From Helicobacter sp. 10-6591 (GTDB lineage: Bacteria > Campylobacterota > Campylobacteria > Campylobacterales > Helicobacteraceae), in assembly GCF_003288805.1 (NCBI RefSeq), contig NZ_NHYK01000006.1, forward strand, positions 1-64,000: 64,000 nt of DNA, written 5' to 3'. Under the pieces are notes generated by a model. The model was not told the origin of the DNA and did no database searches. It saw only the letters and a program-made list of their open reading frames with translations. Positions 18,052-25,820 of the stretch are shown one piece after another (the first letter of the stretch is position 1; every line of letters begins with the position of its first letter). The position numbers were made by a program, and so were the translations under genes.

Positions 18052-19131
18052 ATAAATTTCCAGAAATTTTCAAACGGGTTTATAGTCGAGTTGGGATTGT
18101 GCAAAGCGATCCTATTGCACAATACATCTCTCAAGAGCGCTTAACATATAGACTATTCTCTCGCGGTGTGAGAAGCCTCATAGCGCGCTGGGTATCAAGG
18201 GCTAGGCTATGGTTGAGGCGATTGAGAAACTCGGGATAGGTGAAGTTTGGCATATTTGGGCAAGTATGGGGTATCTTGCGCGGAAAGATGGGATTGGATT
18301 CTGATTAGGCACGGTGTCAAAGAAGTAGCCCCCCGCTTTGTAATGGAGTGCTTGCGTGGTATTCTTGGAGCTCTGCGATGATTTGATAAGACTGCAATAA
18401 GCATACACCACAATCCCCTACAAGCTGTGAAATTCCATCACTGGTATTTACAATCTGATAGATTCGTCTCACCCAAGGAGGCGTGAGGGTAAAAGTTGGC
18501 GGTAAGGATCGCAGCACTCTTTTTAGCTTGTGGAGTTGTCTGCCTGGTGCAGGGCAAAAATGGAGGTTGACTCCTGCATTTGCATTGGCATAATTTTCCC
18601 AGTCTTTTATATCTTTGGAAAAGAGGAATAGAGATATAGGGGAGTTGGCTGTGTATATAAGAAAAACTTAAGAGTAAGTAAATCTGCAAGAATCCGGTCG
18701 TAGTTTTACTAAAGTTTGGCTGTGTCTGCTTGTAGGTATTTAGTGAAGAAGTAAATGTACTTAAGTGGTATGGCAAACACAAAAAACTATGTGAGCTGAG
18801 GTTTTGTGGAGATGGACAAAATGGGCTATCCATCCGCCGGCAAACAGCAGCTAAAAGCTTGATATTCAATCGAGAGAAATTTTTGGATTTTTAATCGTAG
18901 AGCATGAAGTGATATGCATTCAGATTCTTTTAATTTGTATTCACCCTTAAAATCTTTGGAAAAGCTTTCAAAGATTTCTCCTTAATTATATAAATCCAAA
19001 TTCTTCCAAAAAGATTCTTCCCAAATCTTTACGCGCAATTGCTGGCGCTCAAACTCGGCTGACCTCACTCTGATTGAATTCTTCCACTCGCACCGTCATG
19101 ATGAATCTTCAATCTGTACTGCCATACGAGC
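18052..19131. other. About 1.1 kb without an intact gene; likely decayed coding DNA
   Basis: No complete gene is recognisable. Short open plus-strand pieces in different frames read like protein: 18048-18239 (starts as TTG over the mltG stop; ...SDPIAQYISQERLTYRLF...), 18209-18304 (MVEAIEKLGIGEVWHIWASM...), and 18736-18894 (...VLKWYGKHKKLCELRFCG...), the last following an in-frame TAG and ending in TAA. This fits a plus-strand gene broken by several frameshifts, but I cannot name it. The end of the stretch (18921-18985) resembles the autotransporter leader at 2769-2850. Confidence 0.4.
18921..18985. repeat. Dispersed repeat related to the autotransporter leader
   Basis: CAGATTCTTT, AAAATCTTTG and the 17-mer CAAAGATTTCTCCTTAA occur here in the same order and orientation as in the autotransporter leader (2769-2850; the 17-mer is at 2834-2850). 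No autotransporter coding sequence follows. Confidence 0.5.
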
Positions 19132-19153
19132 AAAAATCCCAATTGGGATTTTT
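19132..19153 (-). terminator. Terminator of the petABC operon
   Basis: A perfect 22-bp palindrome (arms AAAAATCCC/GGGATTTTT around AATT) lies 4 nt beyond the petC stop. The stem with T-rich tail suits an intrinsic terminator and could act in both directions. Confidence 0.65.
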
Positions 19154-19157
19154 GGAA

Positions 19158-20417
19158 TTAGTGTAAGTCTGTCCAAATCTTCCTTTTCCATAGATATGCA
19201 AGCACGCTCATCACACCAAAGAAAAGGATGATATACACGCCCAGTGCTTCTCTCTCTTGTTTTTTGGAATCTCCTACTGACTCAAGATATGCAACCACGC
19301 GACGTTGGGATTCTTCATTTAAGCCAACGCGAGGCATTGACAAGCCTACAGGCATCACGCCTAGCTCTTTGGCAAGGTTTGTGTAATCGTCATCATCTTG
19401 CCAAGCACTCTTTGTTGTATTTTGAGGAAGCGTGATTCCATAATCTTTGTGAGACTTAGCGTTTATTTGCTCTGTTTTCTTGGCGATTGCTTTTTGCTTC
19501 TCTTGTTGTGATAGGGACTGAGCTTGGATTTTTGGTATTTCTACCGCAAGCTCTTTAGCTTTGGCTTTATTGAGATACTCATCTAAAATCGCCTGTTTGA
19601 TCGCGCTGTAAGCTACTCTTTGTGGGTTGTTTATAAAGGCTTGTAGATAATCTTCACCACGTGCGCGGATAATCATCGAGAGATCTGGAGCTTCTGCACC
19701 AAGATATTTCTTAATCTCATCTCGTTTTTTCTCCATTTGGGCAAGGTGCTCTGGAGTCTTTGGTTCGTCATAGCGAATATTATGGCATCTGGCGCAAGCA
19801 TCTTGGAAAACTGCTTTGTTGGTCAATCTGGTTTCTAGTTCTTTGATGAGACTCTGCTTTTGAGAATCTGAAATATTGGCTTTTTGGATAGCTTCTTTTT
19901 GAGCTAGATACTCTGGTGAGTAAAGCACATTATTTCGTAATGCCACATTTCCTATCGACTTGAGATAAGCTACTATATCCGCGACTTCTTGTGCTTCGTC
20001 ATTTTCCGCAAAATACTGAGTCATAGGGAATGGATTCTCATCGTTAAATTTATGATCAAGCTTGATTGTATGCGCTGGATTTATGATGAGTGCGCTTAAG
20101 AAATTCTCATCATAGATAGCACCTGCTGTGGAAAGATCTGGGGTAGAAATCATGCCACCCTTACCACCTTCAAACTGCAAAAGGCCATTATCGATATTTG
20201 CGGCTTTTATATTGTGGCAAGCTACACAATTATTCATCACGATTGTTTCACCTCTTTCTTTGTCGCCTTTGGATAGGTCGATTCTCTCTAGATCTTGGAA
20301 TGCAAAATCAACAGGCGCTGTTTTAGGGTGGAATACAGAGTGTGCTAATGGCTCTACACCCCAGTAAAGAACACTTACGACAATACACACAACAACTAAA
20401 ATTTTTATCTCTCTCAT
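19158..20417 (-). CDS. petC: Cytochrome bc1 complex, dihaem cytochrome c subunit
   Basis: The 419-residue protein has an N-terminal membrane segment (ILVVVCIVVSVLYW), two haem c sites (CVACH at residues 64-68 and CARCH at 208-212) and a C-terminal anchor (VYIILFFGVMSVLAYLW). It passes electrons from the Rieske protein to a periplasmic cytochrome c. The region after the second haem (about 215-350) is rich in Lys, Gln and Glu and probably helical, making the protein longer than the roughly 285 residues I recall for H. pylori. It follows petB with a 1-nt gap. Confidence 0.93.
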   Translation of the reverse strand: MREIKILVVVCIVVSVLYWGVEPLAHSVFHPKTAPVDFAFQDLERIDLSKGDKERGETIVMNNCVACHNIKAANIDNGLLQFEGGKGGMISTPDLSTAGAIYDENFLSALIINPAHTIKLDHKFNDENPFPMTQYFAENDEAQEVADIVAYLKSIGNVALRNNVLYSPEYLAQKEAIQKANISDSQKQSLIKELETRLTNKAVFQDACARCHNIRYDEPKTPEHLAQMEKKRDEIKKYLGAEAPDLSMIIRARGEDYLQAFINNPQRVAYSAIKQAILDEYLNKAKAKELAVEIPKIQAQSLSQQEKQKAIAKKTEQINAKSHKDYGITLPQNTTKSAWQDDDDYTNLAKELGVMPVGLSMPRVGLNEESQRRVVAYLESVGDSKKQEREALGVYIILFFGVMSVLAYLWKRKIWTDLH

Positions 20418-20418
20418 G

Positions 20419-21645
20419 TTAGTGTCCTTTGTTTCTTTCCATGATTGTTATAACAGGCAATGCGATAAATATCCATACTAAGAAACCAAGTGCTGCAACC
20501 AAACCAATTTGGTTATTAATACCTTCTGGAGGCAGTTTGCCAAAAATAGTGAGTACGACCAAATCAATAATTAAGACCCAAAACCATATAAAATAACCGG
20601 ATCTTTTATGTGCTGGTGCAACAGTGGGGCTTCTGTCTAGCCAAGGAAGGAAAAGGAATGCAACTTGCGCGATGCCAAAAGCCATAAGTCCTAAATCTGC
20701 GCTAAAGAAAAACCCACGCAATACTTCATAGCTCCAAAGAAAATACCACTCTGGGTAAATGTGCGCTGGAGTCTTGAGATTGTTAGCTGGATCGAAATTG
20801 ATAGGATCCATAGCAAAATCAAAGTGATAACACACAAGATAGAAAAAGAGCATCATAAAAACGCTGAGGATAAAAATATCCTTGCAAAGAAAGTCTGGCC
20901 AAAAGCTGATGACTTTGGATTCTTTCTTTTTGCCTTCTTCGTATTTTTTTGCCTCTGCTTCGAAGTCAATCTCTTCTCCCTCTTGGTTATTGACATGTGG
21001 GATTCTCAATGTGTAAAAATGCAATCCTATGACCATCAAAATCACTATAGGTAGCAAGCATACATGTAGCATAAAAAATCTTGTCAATGTAGAATCTGCA
21101 ACCACAAAATTCCCTCTCACCCATTCGACTAAATCAGGCCCAATGACTGGCAATGCACTTGGGAGATTTGTAATCACAGCTGCCGCCCAAAAGCTCATCT
21201 GTCCCCAAGGGAGCATATATCCGCTAAATGCCTCAGCGGAGAAAAGTACAAAAAGCAACATGCCTCCAATCCACACAAACTCCCTGCCTCTTTTGTAAGA
21301 GCCATAGTAAATAGCGACCATCATATGAATATAAATAATCAAAAACACCATACTTGCAGCGACTGCATGTATATGCCTCCATAGCCATCCGAAAGCCACT
21401 TCTCGCATAATAGTGTCATTGACACTGTCAAATGCGAGTTTGGTATCGGGCTTGTAATACATAAGCAAGAACAATCCACTAACTACCAGTAAAGTAAAAA
21501 GTGCGAGCAAAATCACACCCATAGCCCAAAGGAAATTTATCTTTTTAGGTATCCAATACTTTGTCATCAAAACTTCGATAAGTTTTCTGACAGCAAGACG
21601 TTGGTCAAGCCAATCCACTAAATTATCCGCTTTTTTCACTTCCAT
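20419..21645 (-). CDS. petB: Cytochrome b of the bc1 complex
   Basis: The 408-residue integral membrane protein shows the b-haem regions 'WLWRHIHAVAASMVFLIIYIHM' and 'FFMLHVCLLPIVILMVIGLHFY', the quinol-site 'PEWYFLWSYEVLRG' (PEWY) and 'FSGYMLPWGQMSFWAA'. A charged cytoplasmic loop (EEIDFEAEAKKYEEGKKKES) separates the N- and C-terminal halves. It oxidises menaquinol and splits electrons between the Rieske centre and the b haems. It lies between petA (17 nt upstream) and petC (1 nt downstream). Confidence 0.97.
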   Translation of the reverse strand: MEVKKADNLVDWLDQRLAVRKLIEVLMTKYWIPKKINFLWAMGVILLALFTLLVVSGLFLLMYYKPDTKLAFDSVNDTIMREVAFGWLWRHIHAVAASMVFLIIYIHMMVAIYYGSYKRGREFVWIGGMLLFVLFSAEAFSGYMLPWGQMSFWAAAVITNLPSALPVIGPDLVEWVRGNFVVADSTLTRFFMLHVCLLPIVILMVIGLHFYTLRIPHVNNQEGEEIDFEAEAKKYEEGKKKESKVISFWPDFLCKDIFILSVFMMLFFYLVCYHFDFAMDPINFDPANNLKTPAHIYPEWYFLWSYEVLRGFFFSADLGLMAFGIAQVAFLFLPWLDRSPTVAPAHKRSGYFIWFWVLIIDLVVLTIFGKLPPEGINNQIGLVAALGFLVWIFIALPVITIMERNKGH

Positions 21646-21662
21646 AATATTTGCTCCTTAAA

Positions 21663-22166
21663 CTATGCTTTTTTGAGTGCTCTGTACTCAGGGCCTTCTT
21701 CGCCTAATACCATCTTTAATCCATCAAGCTTGAATGGAGGAATCTCCATAGGTCTAGGTGGTGGTGTGCCTACTTTATTGACACCAGAAGAATCAAACTG
21801 CCCGCCATGGCACGCGCATAAAAAACCTTGTTTTTTCTCATCAAAACCAGGAATACAGCCCAAATGCGTGCAAATTTGGATGCCCACGGTATATACCGCA
21901 CCATTTATTTCAAAATCACGTCCTTCGACCTTTGGCAATCCGCTTTGCTTCTTCAGTATGTACACGGGTTTACCTCTCCATTCAACAGTACTTAACACAC
22001 CTTCTTGTAATTGACTCAAATCTACGCTTGTAAATCCCGCAGAAACTACGCTTGGTAAGGGATCCCAAGATCTCTTCATAGCGCACAATGAAGCTACTGC
22101 ACCCGCAGCTGCTACCCCCCCTAAAGTCATACCAAGAAAATCTCGCCTTTTAGCATCGCTAGACAT
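21663..22166 (-). CDS. petA: Rieske iron-sulfur protein of the bc1 complex
   Basis: The 167-residue protein begins with a Tat-type signal-anchor (KRRDFLGMTLGGVAAAGAVA). Box I is CTHLGC (residues 99-104) and box II is CACHGG (117-122), so Cys99, His101, Cys117 and His120 should bind the 2Fe-2S cluster and Cys104-Cys119 form the disulfide. The last section 'GTPPPRPMEIPPFKL' is the conserved proline loop. It is the first gene of petABC and has GGAG just before its start. It takes one electron from quinol and delivers it to PetC. Confidence 0.97.
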   Translation of the reverse strand: MSSDAKRRDFLGMTLGGVAAAGAVASLCAMKRSWDPLPSVVSAGFTSVDLSQLQEGVLSTVEWRGKPVYILKKQSGLPKVEGRDFEINGAVYTVGIQICTHLGCIPGFDEKKQGFLCACHGGQFDSSGVNKVGTPPPRPMEIPPFKLDGLKMVLGEEGPEYRALKKA

Positions 22167-22306
22167 CGTATCTCCTTTTCTGTAGTTGTGTAATGCGCGT
22201 GTATATTAGTTAAAAAATACTTAAACATTTATTACCTACAGAGTTTTAGGGGGGTTTAACCTTGTGTGGATAACATTGCAATTAATCTGAAATCTAAGGA
22301 ATCTTT

Positions 22307-23128
22307 ATGCAAAGCAGCATTGATTTTATTTGTAGCTTTTTACGACAAGAGGTTTTTAATCGCGGGTTTAAGCGTGTGGTAGTAGGGCTAAGTGGCGGAG
22401 TGGATTCTGCGGTGGTAGCAAAGCTCTGCCAAGAAAGCTTTCAAGAGAATCTCAGCGTGCTTTTACTACCAAGCTCTACTTCAAATCCTACCAATCTTAA
22501 TGATGCTAAAGCATTTGCACAAACTCATAAAATCGCCCATCACATTATCCCTATCGCACCTTTTGAATCAGCATTTCAAGAACTCTCTAAGCTCATGTAC
22601 CCTTCCAGCCTCAAAGAAAAAATCCGTATTGGCAATTTCTGTGCCCGGATACGTATGAATCTACTCTATGACTACGCATTTGCTAATAATGCACTTGTGA
22701 TTGGCACAAGCAATAAAAGCGAATTGATGTTGGGCTATGGGACTATATATGGGGATTTGGCATATGCGATAAATCCTATTGGTGATCTTTACAAAACACA
22801 GGTTTATTCGCTTGCGTATACACTTGAGATTCCTCATGCAATCATTAGCAAAAAGCCTAGTGCAGACCTTTTTGAGAATCAAAGTGATGAGGAGGATATA
22901 GGCTTTGACTACAGAGAAATCGATAGATTCTTACGATCCTTAGAAAAAATAGCTAGTCAAAGAAATATCACCCTCTTTTCTCTTGCTCTGAGTGATTTTA
23001 AACAACTCGCAGTCTTAAAAGAGGCTTTGCAGATAGAAGGCTTTAGACAAGAGATAATAGACTCTTTACTTACAAGAATCATCAAAAATAACTTCAAAAG
23101 GGAATTGCCAACAGTCTTGAAATTTTGA
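22307..23128 (+). CDS. nadE: NAD+ synthetase
   Basis: The 273-residue protein is an ammonia-dependent NadE without a glutaminase domain. It has the PP-loop 'GLSGGVDSAVVAKL' (residues 27-40), 'GTSNKSELMLGYGTIYGDLA' and 'INPIGDLYKTQVYSLA', with 'KKPSADLFENQSDEEDIG' near the active site. It converts nicotinate adenine dinucleotide to NAD with ATP and ammonia. ATG 22307 follows AAGGAATCTTT. It is divergent from petA and pairs functionally with nadD at 50756. Confidence 0.96.
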   Translation: MQSSIDFICSFLRQEVFNRGFKRVVVGLSGGVDSAVVAKLCQESFQENLSVLLLPSSTSNPTNLNDAKAFAQTHKIAHHIIPIAPFESAFQELSKLMYPSSLKEKIRIGNFCARIRMNLLYDYAFANNALVIGTSNKSELMLGYGTIYGDLAYAINPIGDLYKTQVYSLAYTLEIPHAIISKKPSADLFENQSDEEDIGFDYREIDRFLRSLEKIASQRNITLFSLALSDFKQLAVLKEALQIEGFRQEIIDSLLTRIIKNNFKRELPTVLKF

Positions 23129-23194
23129 ATTAGATCGGGGGAGTTTCGTGTTAATCAGGGTCTAGCAAGAGAGAAGATTCTCCTGCCGTTGGCC

Positions 23195-23791
23195 TTAAAG
23201 TTTATCAGCATTTTGGCTTAGGTATTCAGCCACACCCTTTGCATTTGCGACCATGCCTTTGTCGCCTTTTTGCCAGCCTGCTGGGCATACCTCGCCATGT
23301 TGTTCAAAATGCAAAAGTGCATCACACATTCTTACCATTTCATCTACATTTCTCCCAAGTGGAAGGTCATTAACTACCGCATGGCGGATGATTTTATTTC
23401 TATCAATCAAAAAGCTTCCGCGCAATGCAACTGCACTATTAAAAAGCACATCATAATCGCGAGAGATTTGCTTAGTGATATCAGATACCATCGGGAAACT
23501 TACTGCACCGATACCACCTTCTTTGATAGGAGTGTTTCTCCAAGCGAAATGCACTTCTTTAGAATCTATTGATACACCAATAACACTAAATCCGCGTGCT
23601 TCAAAATCTTTCACTCTGTGGTCAAATGCAATAATCTCACTTGGACAAACAAAAGTAAAATCCTTAGGCCAGAAAAAAATCACTGCACCATTTTTACCAA
23701 TATTGTTGTAAAGATTGAAATTATCTTCAAATAATCCATCTGCCTTGATGGCTTCTGCGGTAAAATCAGGTGCGGGTTTTGTCACTAACAT
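23195..23791 (-). CDS. ahpC: Alkyl hydroperoxide reductase AhpC / 2-Cys peroxiredoxin (TsaA)
   Basis: The 198-residue typical 2-Cys peroxiredoxin has the peroxidatic Cys49 in 'DFTFVCPSE' and the resolving Cys169 in 'EVCPAGW'. It contains 'GGIG' and a C-terminal YL, features linked to sensitivity to over-oxidation. It reduces hydrogen and organic peroxides with electrons from thioredoxin; this is an abundant antioxidant protein in Helicobacter. AAGGAG precedes the ATG, and a palindromic operator-like site lies 26-46 nt upstream. It is convergent with nadE. Confidence 0.97.
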   Translation of the reverse strand: MLVTKPAPDFTAEAIKADGLFEDNFNLYNNIGKNGAVIFFWPKDFTFVCPSEIIAFDHRVKDFEARGFSVIGVSIDSKEVHFAWRNTPIKEGGIGAVSFPMVSDITKQISRDYDVLFNSAVALRGSFLIDRNKIIRHAVVNDLPLGRNVDEMVRMCDALLHFEQHGEVCPAGWQKGDKGMVANAKGVAEYLSQNADKL

Positions 23792-23817
23792 AGCAACTCC
23801 TTTTTAATAAAAATTAT

Positions 23818-23837
23818 TGATAATAAAATTATTATCA
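23818..23837 (-). promoter_or_regulatory. Palindromic operator-like site upstream of ahpC
   Basis: TGATAATAA-AA-TTATTATCA has 9-bp perfect arms and sits where the ahpC promoter should be. It resembles Fur/PerR-type boxes (TAATAAT...ATTATTA), which fits peroxide or iron control of a peroxiredoxin. The regulator is inferred. Confidence 0.5.
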
Positions 23838-23907
23838 CGAGCGCAAGTGTAATAAATATTAGGTAACTAAAGACTAAGATGAAAGCAAAATTTTATAAGG
23901 AGGTAAT

Positions 23908-24489
23908 ATGCAAAAAAGCGGTATGAGTGACATGCTAATAGAGTTTAATGGATACAAGCCAAAAATCGCAAAAGGTGCATGGATTGCTAGTGGTGCCAAA
24001 GTCATTGGCGAAGTAGAAATTGGCGAGGATAGTAGCATATGGTTTAATTGCGTGCTTCGAGGGGATATAAATTCCATTAGAATTGGCAAACGCACAAATA
24101 TCCAAGACCTTAGCACACTACATGTATGGCCAAGAGGTGTTTTGGATAAAAAAGATATCGGTAGCAATACATTGGATTTGGGTTATCCTGTGGATATAGG
24201 AGATGATGTGACTATCGGGCACAATTGCGTAATCCATGCTTGCAAGATTCACTCGCGTTGTTTGATTGGCATGCAAACTTGCATAATGGATGGAGCAGAA
24301 ATCAGCCAAGATAGTATCATAGGAGCTGGGAGTGTCATTACAAAAGGTAAAAAATTCCCGCCATGCTCTCTCATCTTAGGCAATCCCGCAAAGTTTATAC
24401 GAGAACTAAGAAATGATGAAATCTTATTCATTCGAGAATCTGCGCAAAATTATGTCCGCTATAAAAATAGCTTTATGCAACCAAATTAA
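23908..24489 (+). CDS. Gamma-carbonic-anhydrase-family protein (left-handed beta-helix)
   Basis: The 193-residue protein is built from hexapeptide repeats (e.g. IASGAKVIGEVEIGEDSSIW, VDIGDDVTIGHNCVIHA, CLIGMQTCIMDGAEI). His residues in 'LHVWP' and 'IGHNCVIHAC' match the metal-binding positions of the gamma-carbonic anhydrase/YrdA/PaaY family. It probably forms a trimer. Many members lack proven carbonic anhydrase activity, so the function is uncertain. A strong TAAGGAGG ribosome-binding site precedes ATG 23908. The methyltransferase gene starts 21 nt downstream. Confidence 0.88.
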   Translation: MQKSGMSDMLIEFNGYKPKIAKGAWIASGAKVIGEVEIGEDSSIWFNCVLRGDINSIRIGKRTNIQDLSTLHVWPRGVLDKKDIGSNTLDLGYPVDIGDDVTIGHNCVIHACKIHSRCLIGMQTCIMDGAEISQDSIIGAGSVITKGKKFPPCSLILGNPAKFIRELRNDEILFIRESAQNYVRYKNSFMQPN

Positions 24490-24510
24490 GAACACAATAT
24501 AGGAGCCAAT

Positions 24511-25458
24511 ATGCAAATAAAACCATCAACAACAAAAGACGGAATCACCTATTTTATTACCCCCCCCCCCTATTTAGAGAGTACTCAAGAGAACTTCACA
24601 GCTTCCCAAACAAATCTCACTGATTCTCTTCATACAGATTCTTTAAACTCCACCACTAATGCAGAATCCCACTTCCCAAGCGAAGGCTTGGATATGCTCT
24701 ATCTGGCAGAACAAAAGCACTTTTGGCATATCTCAAGACGCGAGTTTCTCTATAAGCAAGTAACCAAGATATTTGACAAACTCTATCCGCAAACTCAAGG
24801 CAAAAATCTCAAGATTCTTGATGTGGGTGCTGGCACTGGGAGTGTTACAAGACATTTCCTTTCACAAGGATTTTCTGATATAGCAGTTGGCGAGATTCAT
24901 CCACAGGGTTTAGAGTATGCTAAGAGTTATGGTGTCAAAGAACTTTATTGCATGGATTTACTGGATGTACCTTTCCAGGATGAGTTTGATTGTATCTTTG
25001 CCTTTGATGTCTTAGAGCATATCGATGACGATGGGTGCGCACTCAAAAATATGAGAAGTATGTTAAAAAATAAGAGTATTTTAGCACTTAGTGTCCCTGC
25101 GCATAATTGGCTGTGGAATGCACATGATTGTCTGGTGCATCATAAGCGTCGCTATACACGCTGTATGCTTAATAAGCTTATGAGAGAATATGGATTTGAG
25201 ATTGTATGTAGCAGATATTTTTTTGTGTCGATTACTCCTTTACTCCTTGTAAGAGCTTTACTTGCTCCATATGATAAACAGAATCCAAAACTTCACAATT
25301 CTCATAAACCAAACCAATTACGAGATATCCCACCTCCAAAGCTTATAAATAATATATTGCTAAAGATTTGTCGCGTAGAAAATAAGATTTTGGATTTGCT
25401 ACCGCAAAGATTTAGCACGGCTTTTGGAGGCTCATTGCTGGTGATAGCAATGAGCTGA
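24511..25458 (+). CDS. Class I SAM-dependent methyltransferase, phase-variable (ON)
   Basis: The 315-residue protein has a Rossmann methyltransferase core with motif I 'ILDVGAGTGSVTRHFLSQGF' (about residues 109-128) and 'FDCIFAFDVLEHIDDDG'. The late motif 'VPAHNWLWNAHDCLVHHKRRY' is typical of methyltransferases found with surface-glycan genes. Eleven C (24560-24570) encode part of ITPPPY near residue 20, and the frame is intact, so the gene is ON at C11. A change of one C would truncate it early. The acceptor is unknown; a polysaccharide or glycan is inferred. The Ser/Thr-rich stretch after the tract looks like a flexible linker. Confidence 0.87.
   Translation: MQIKPSTTKDGITYFITPPPYLESTQENFTASQTNLTDSLHTDSLNSTTNAESHFPSEGLDMLYLAEQKHFWHISRREFLYKQVTKIFDKLYPQTQGKNLKILDVGAGTGSVTRHFLSQGFSDIAVGEIHPQGLEYAKSYGVKELYCMDLLDVPFQDEFDCIFAFDVLEHIDDDGCALKNMRSMLKNKSILALSVPAHNWLWNAHDCLVHHKRRYTRCMLNKLMREYGFEIVCSRYFFVSITPLLLVRALLAPYDKQNPKLHNSHKPNQLRDIPPPKLINNILLKICRVENKILDLLPQRFSTAFGGSLLVIAMS
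24560..24570. repeat. C11 homopolymer tract (phase-variation site)
   Basis: Eleven consecutive C lie within codons 17-20 of the methyltransferase gene. The present length keeps the gene in frame. Confidence 0.9.
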
Positions 25459-25518
25459 TCTCATAGGTCTATTTAGATAGCTACAAGAGGAATAAAGTAA
25501 GAAAACTTCAATAACTTT

Positions 25519-25524
25519 TATAGT
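25519..25524 (+). promoter_or_regulatory. Possible rpoZ-operon -10 box
   Basis: TATAGT lies 47 nt before the rpoZ ATG in AT-rich DNA after the methyltransferase gene. Confidence 0.35.
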
Positions 25525-25571
25525 AGAATCCCCCCTCTTAAAGATCAAATCATAAAAGGAAGCCTACAGCT

Positions 25572-25796
25572 ATGACAAGGATAGAAGAAGTTGCGGCACG
25601 TGCTTTAGAAAAAGTCAATAACAATAGATACATACTCTCAAATCTCTTGTTTGCTAGAGTAAAGGAATTGAGTTTAGGTGCTGAACCTCTTGTACCAAAA
25701 GATGTCAAAAAAGACAAATTGACAGATATTGCTATGCTAGAGATAGCAGAAGGGAAAATCATTCTTGAAAAGATCGAGGGTAAGCCTTTAAGTTAA
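25572..25796 (+). CDS. rpoZ: RNA polymerase omega subunit
   Basis: The 74-residue protein matches RpoZ: MTRIEEVAARALEKVNNNRYILSNLLFARVKEL with conserved 'R' and 'LT.IA..EIA.GKI' helices. It stabilises the beta-prime subunit of RNA polymerase. AAAAGGAAGCC precedes the ATG. It heads a likely operon with spoT, tyrS and the following genes, the same order as I recall in H. pylori. Confidence 0.95.
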   Translation: MTRIEEVAARALEKVNNNRYILSNLLFARVKELSLGAEPLVPKDVKKDKLTDIAMLEIAEGKIILEKIEGKPLS

Positions 25797-25820
25797 AAAC
25801 TTGGTTGTTTAAGTATCGTA

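Noticed and set aside
18438-18869. 143-codon minus-strand frame in the geneless stretch
   Set aside because: The translation is unusually rich in Ser, Pro, Cys and Thr, has no ribosome-binding site and no motif, and lies opposite better plus-strand fragments.
22265-22273. Single DnaA-box-like TGTGGATAA between petA and nadE
   Set aside because: Only one intergenic copy is present, with no dnaA gene, AT-rich unwinding element or box cluster, so it is not evidence of an origin.
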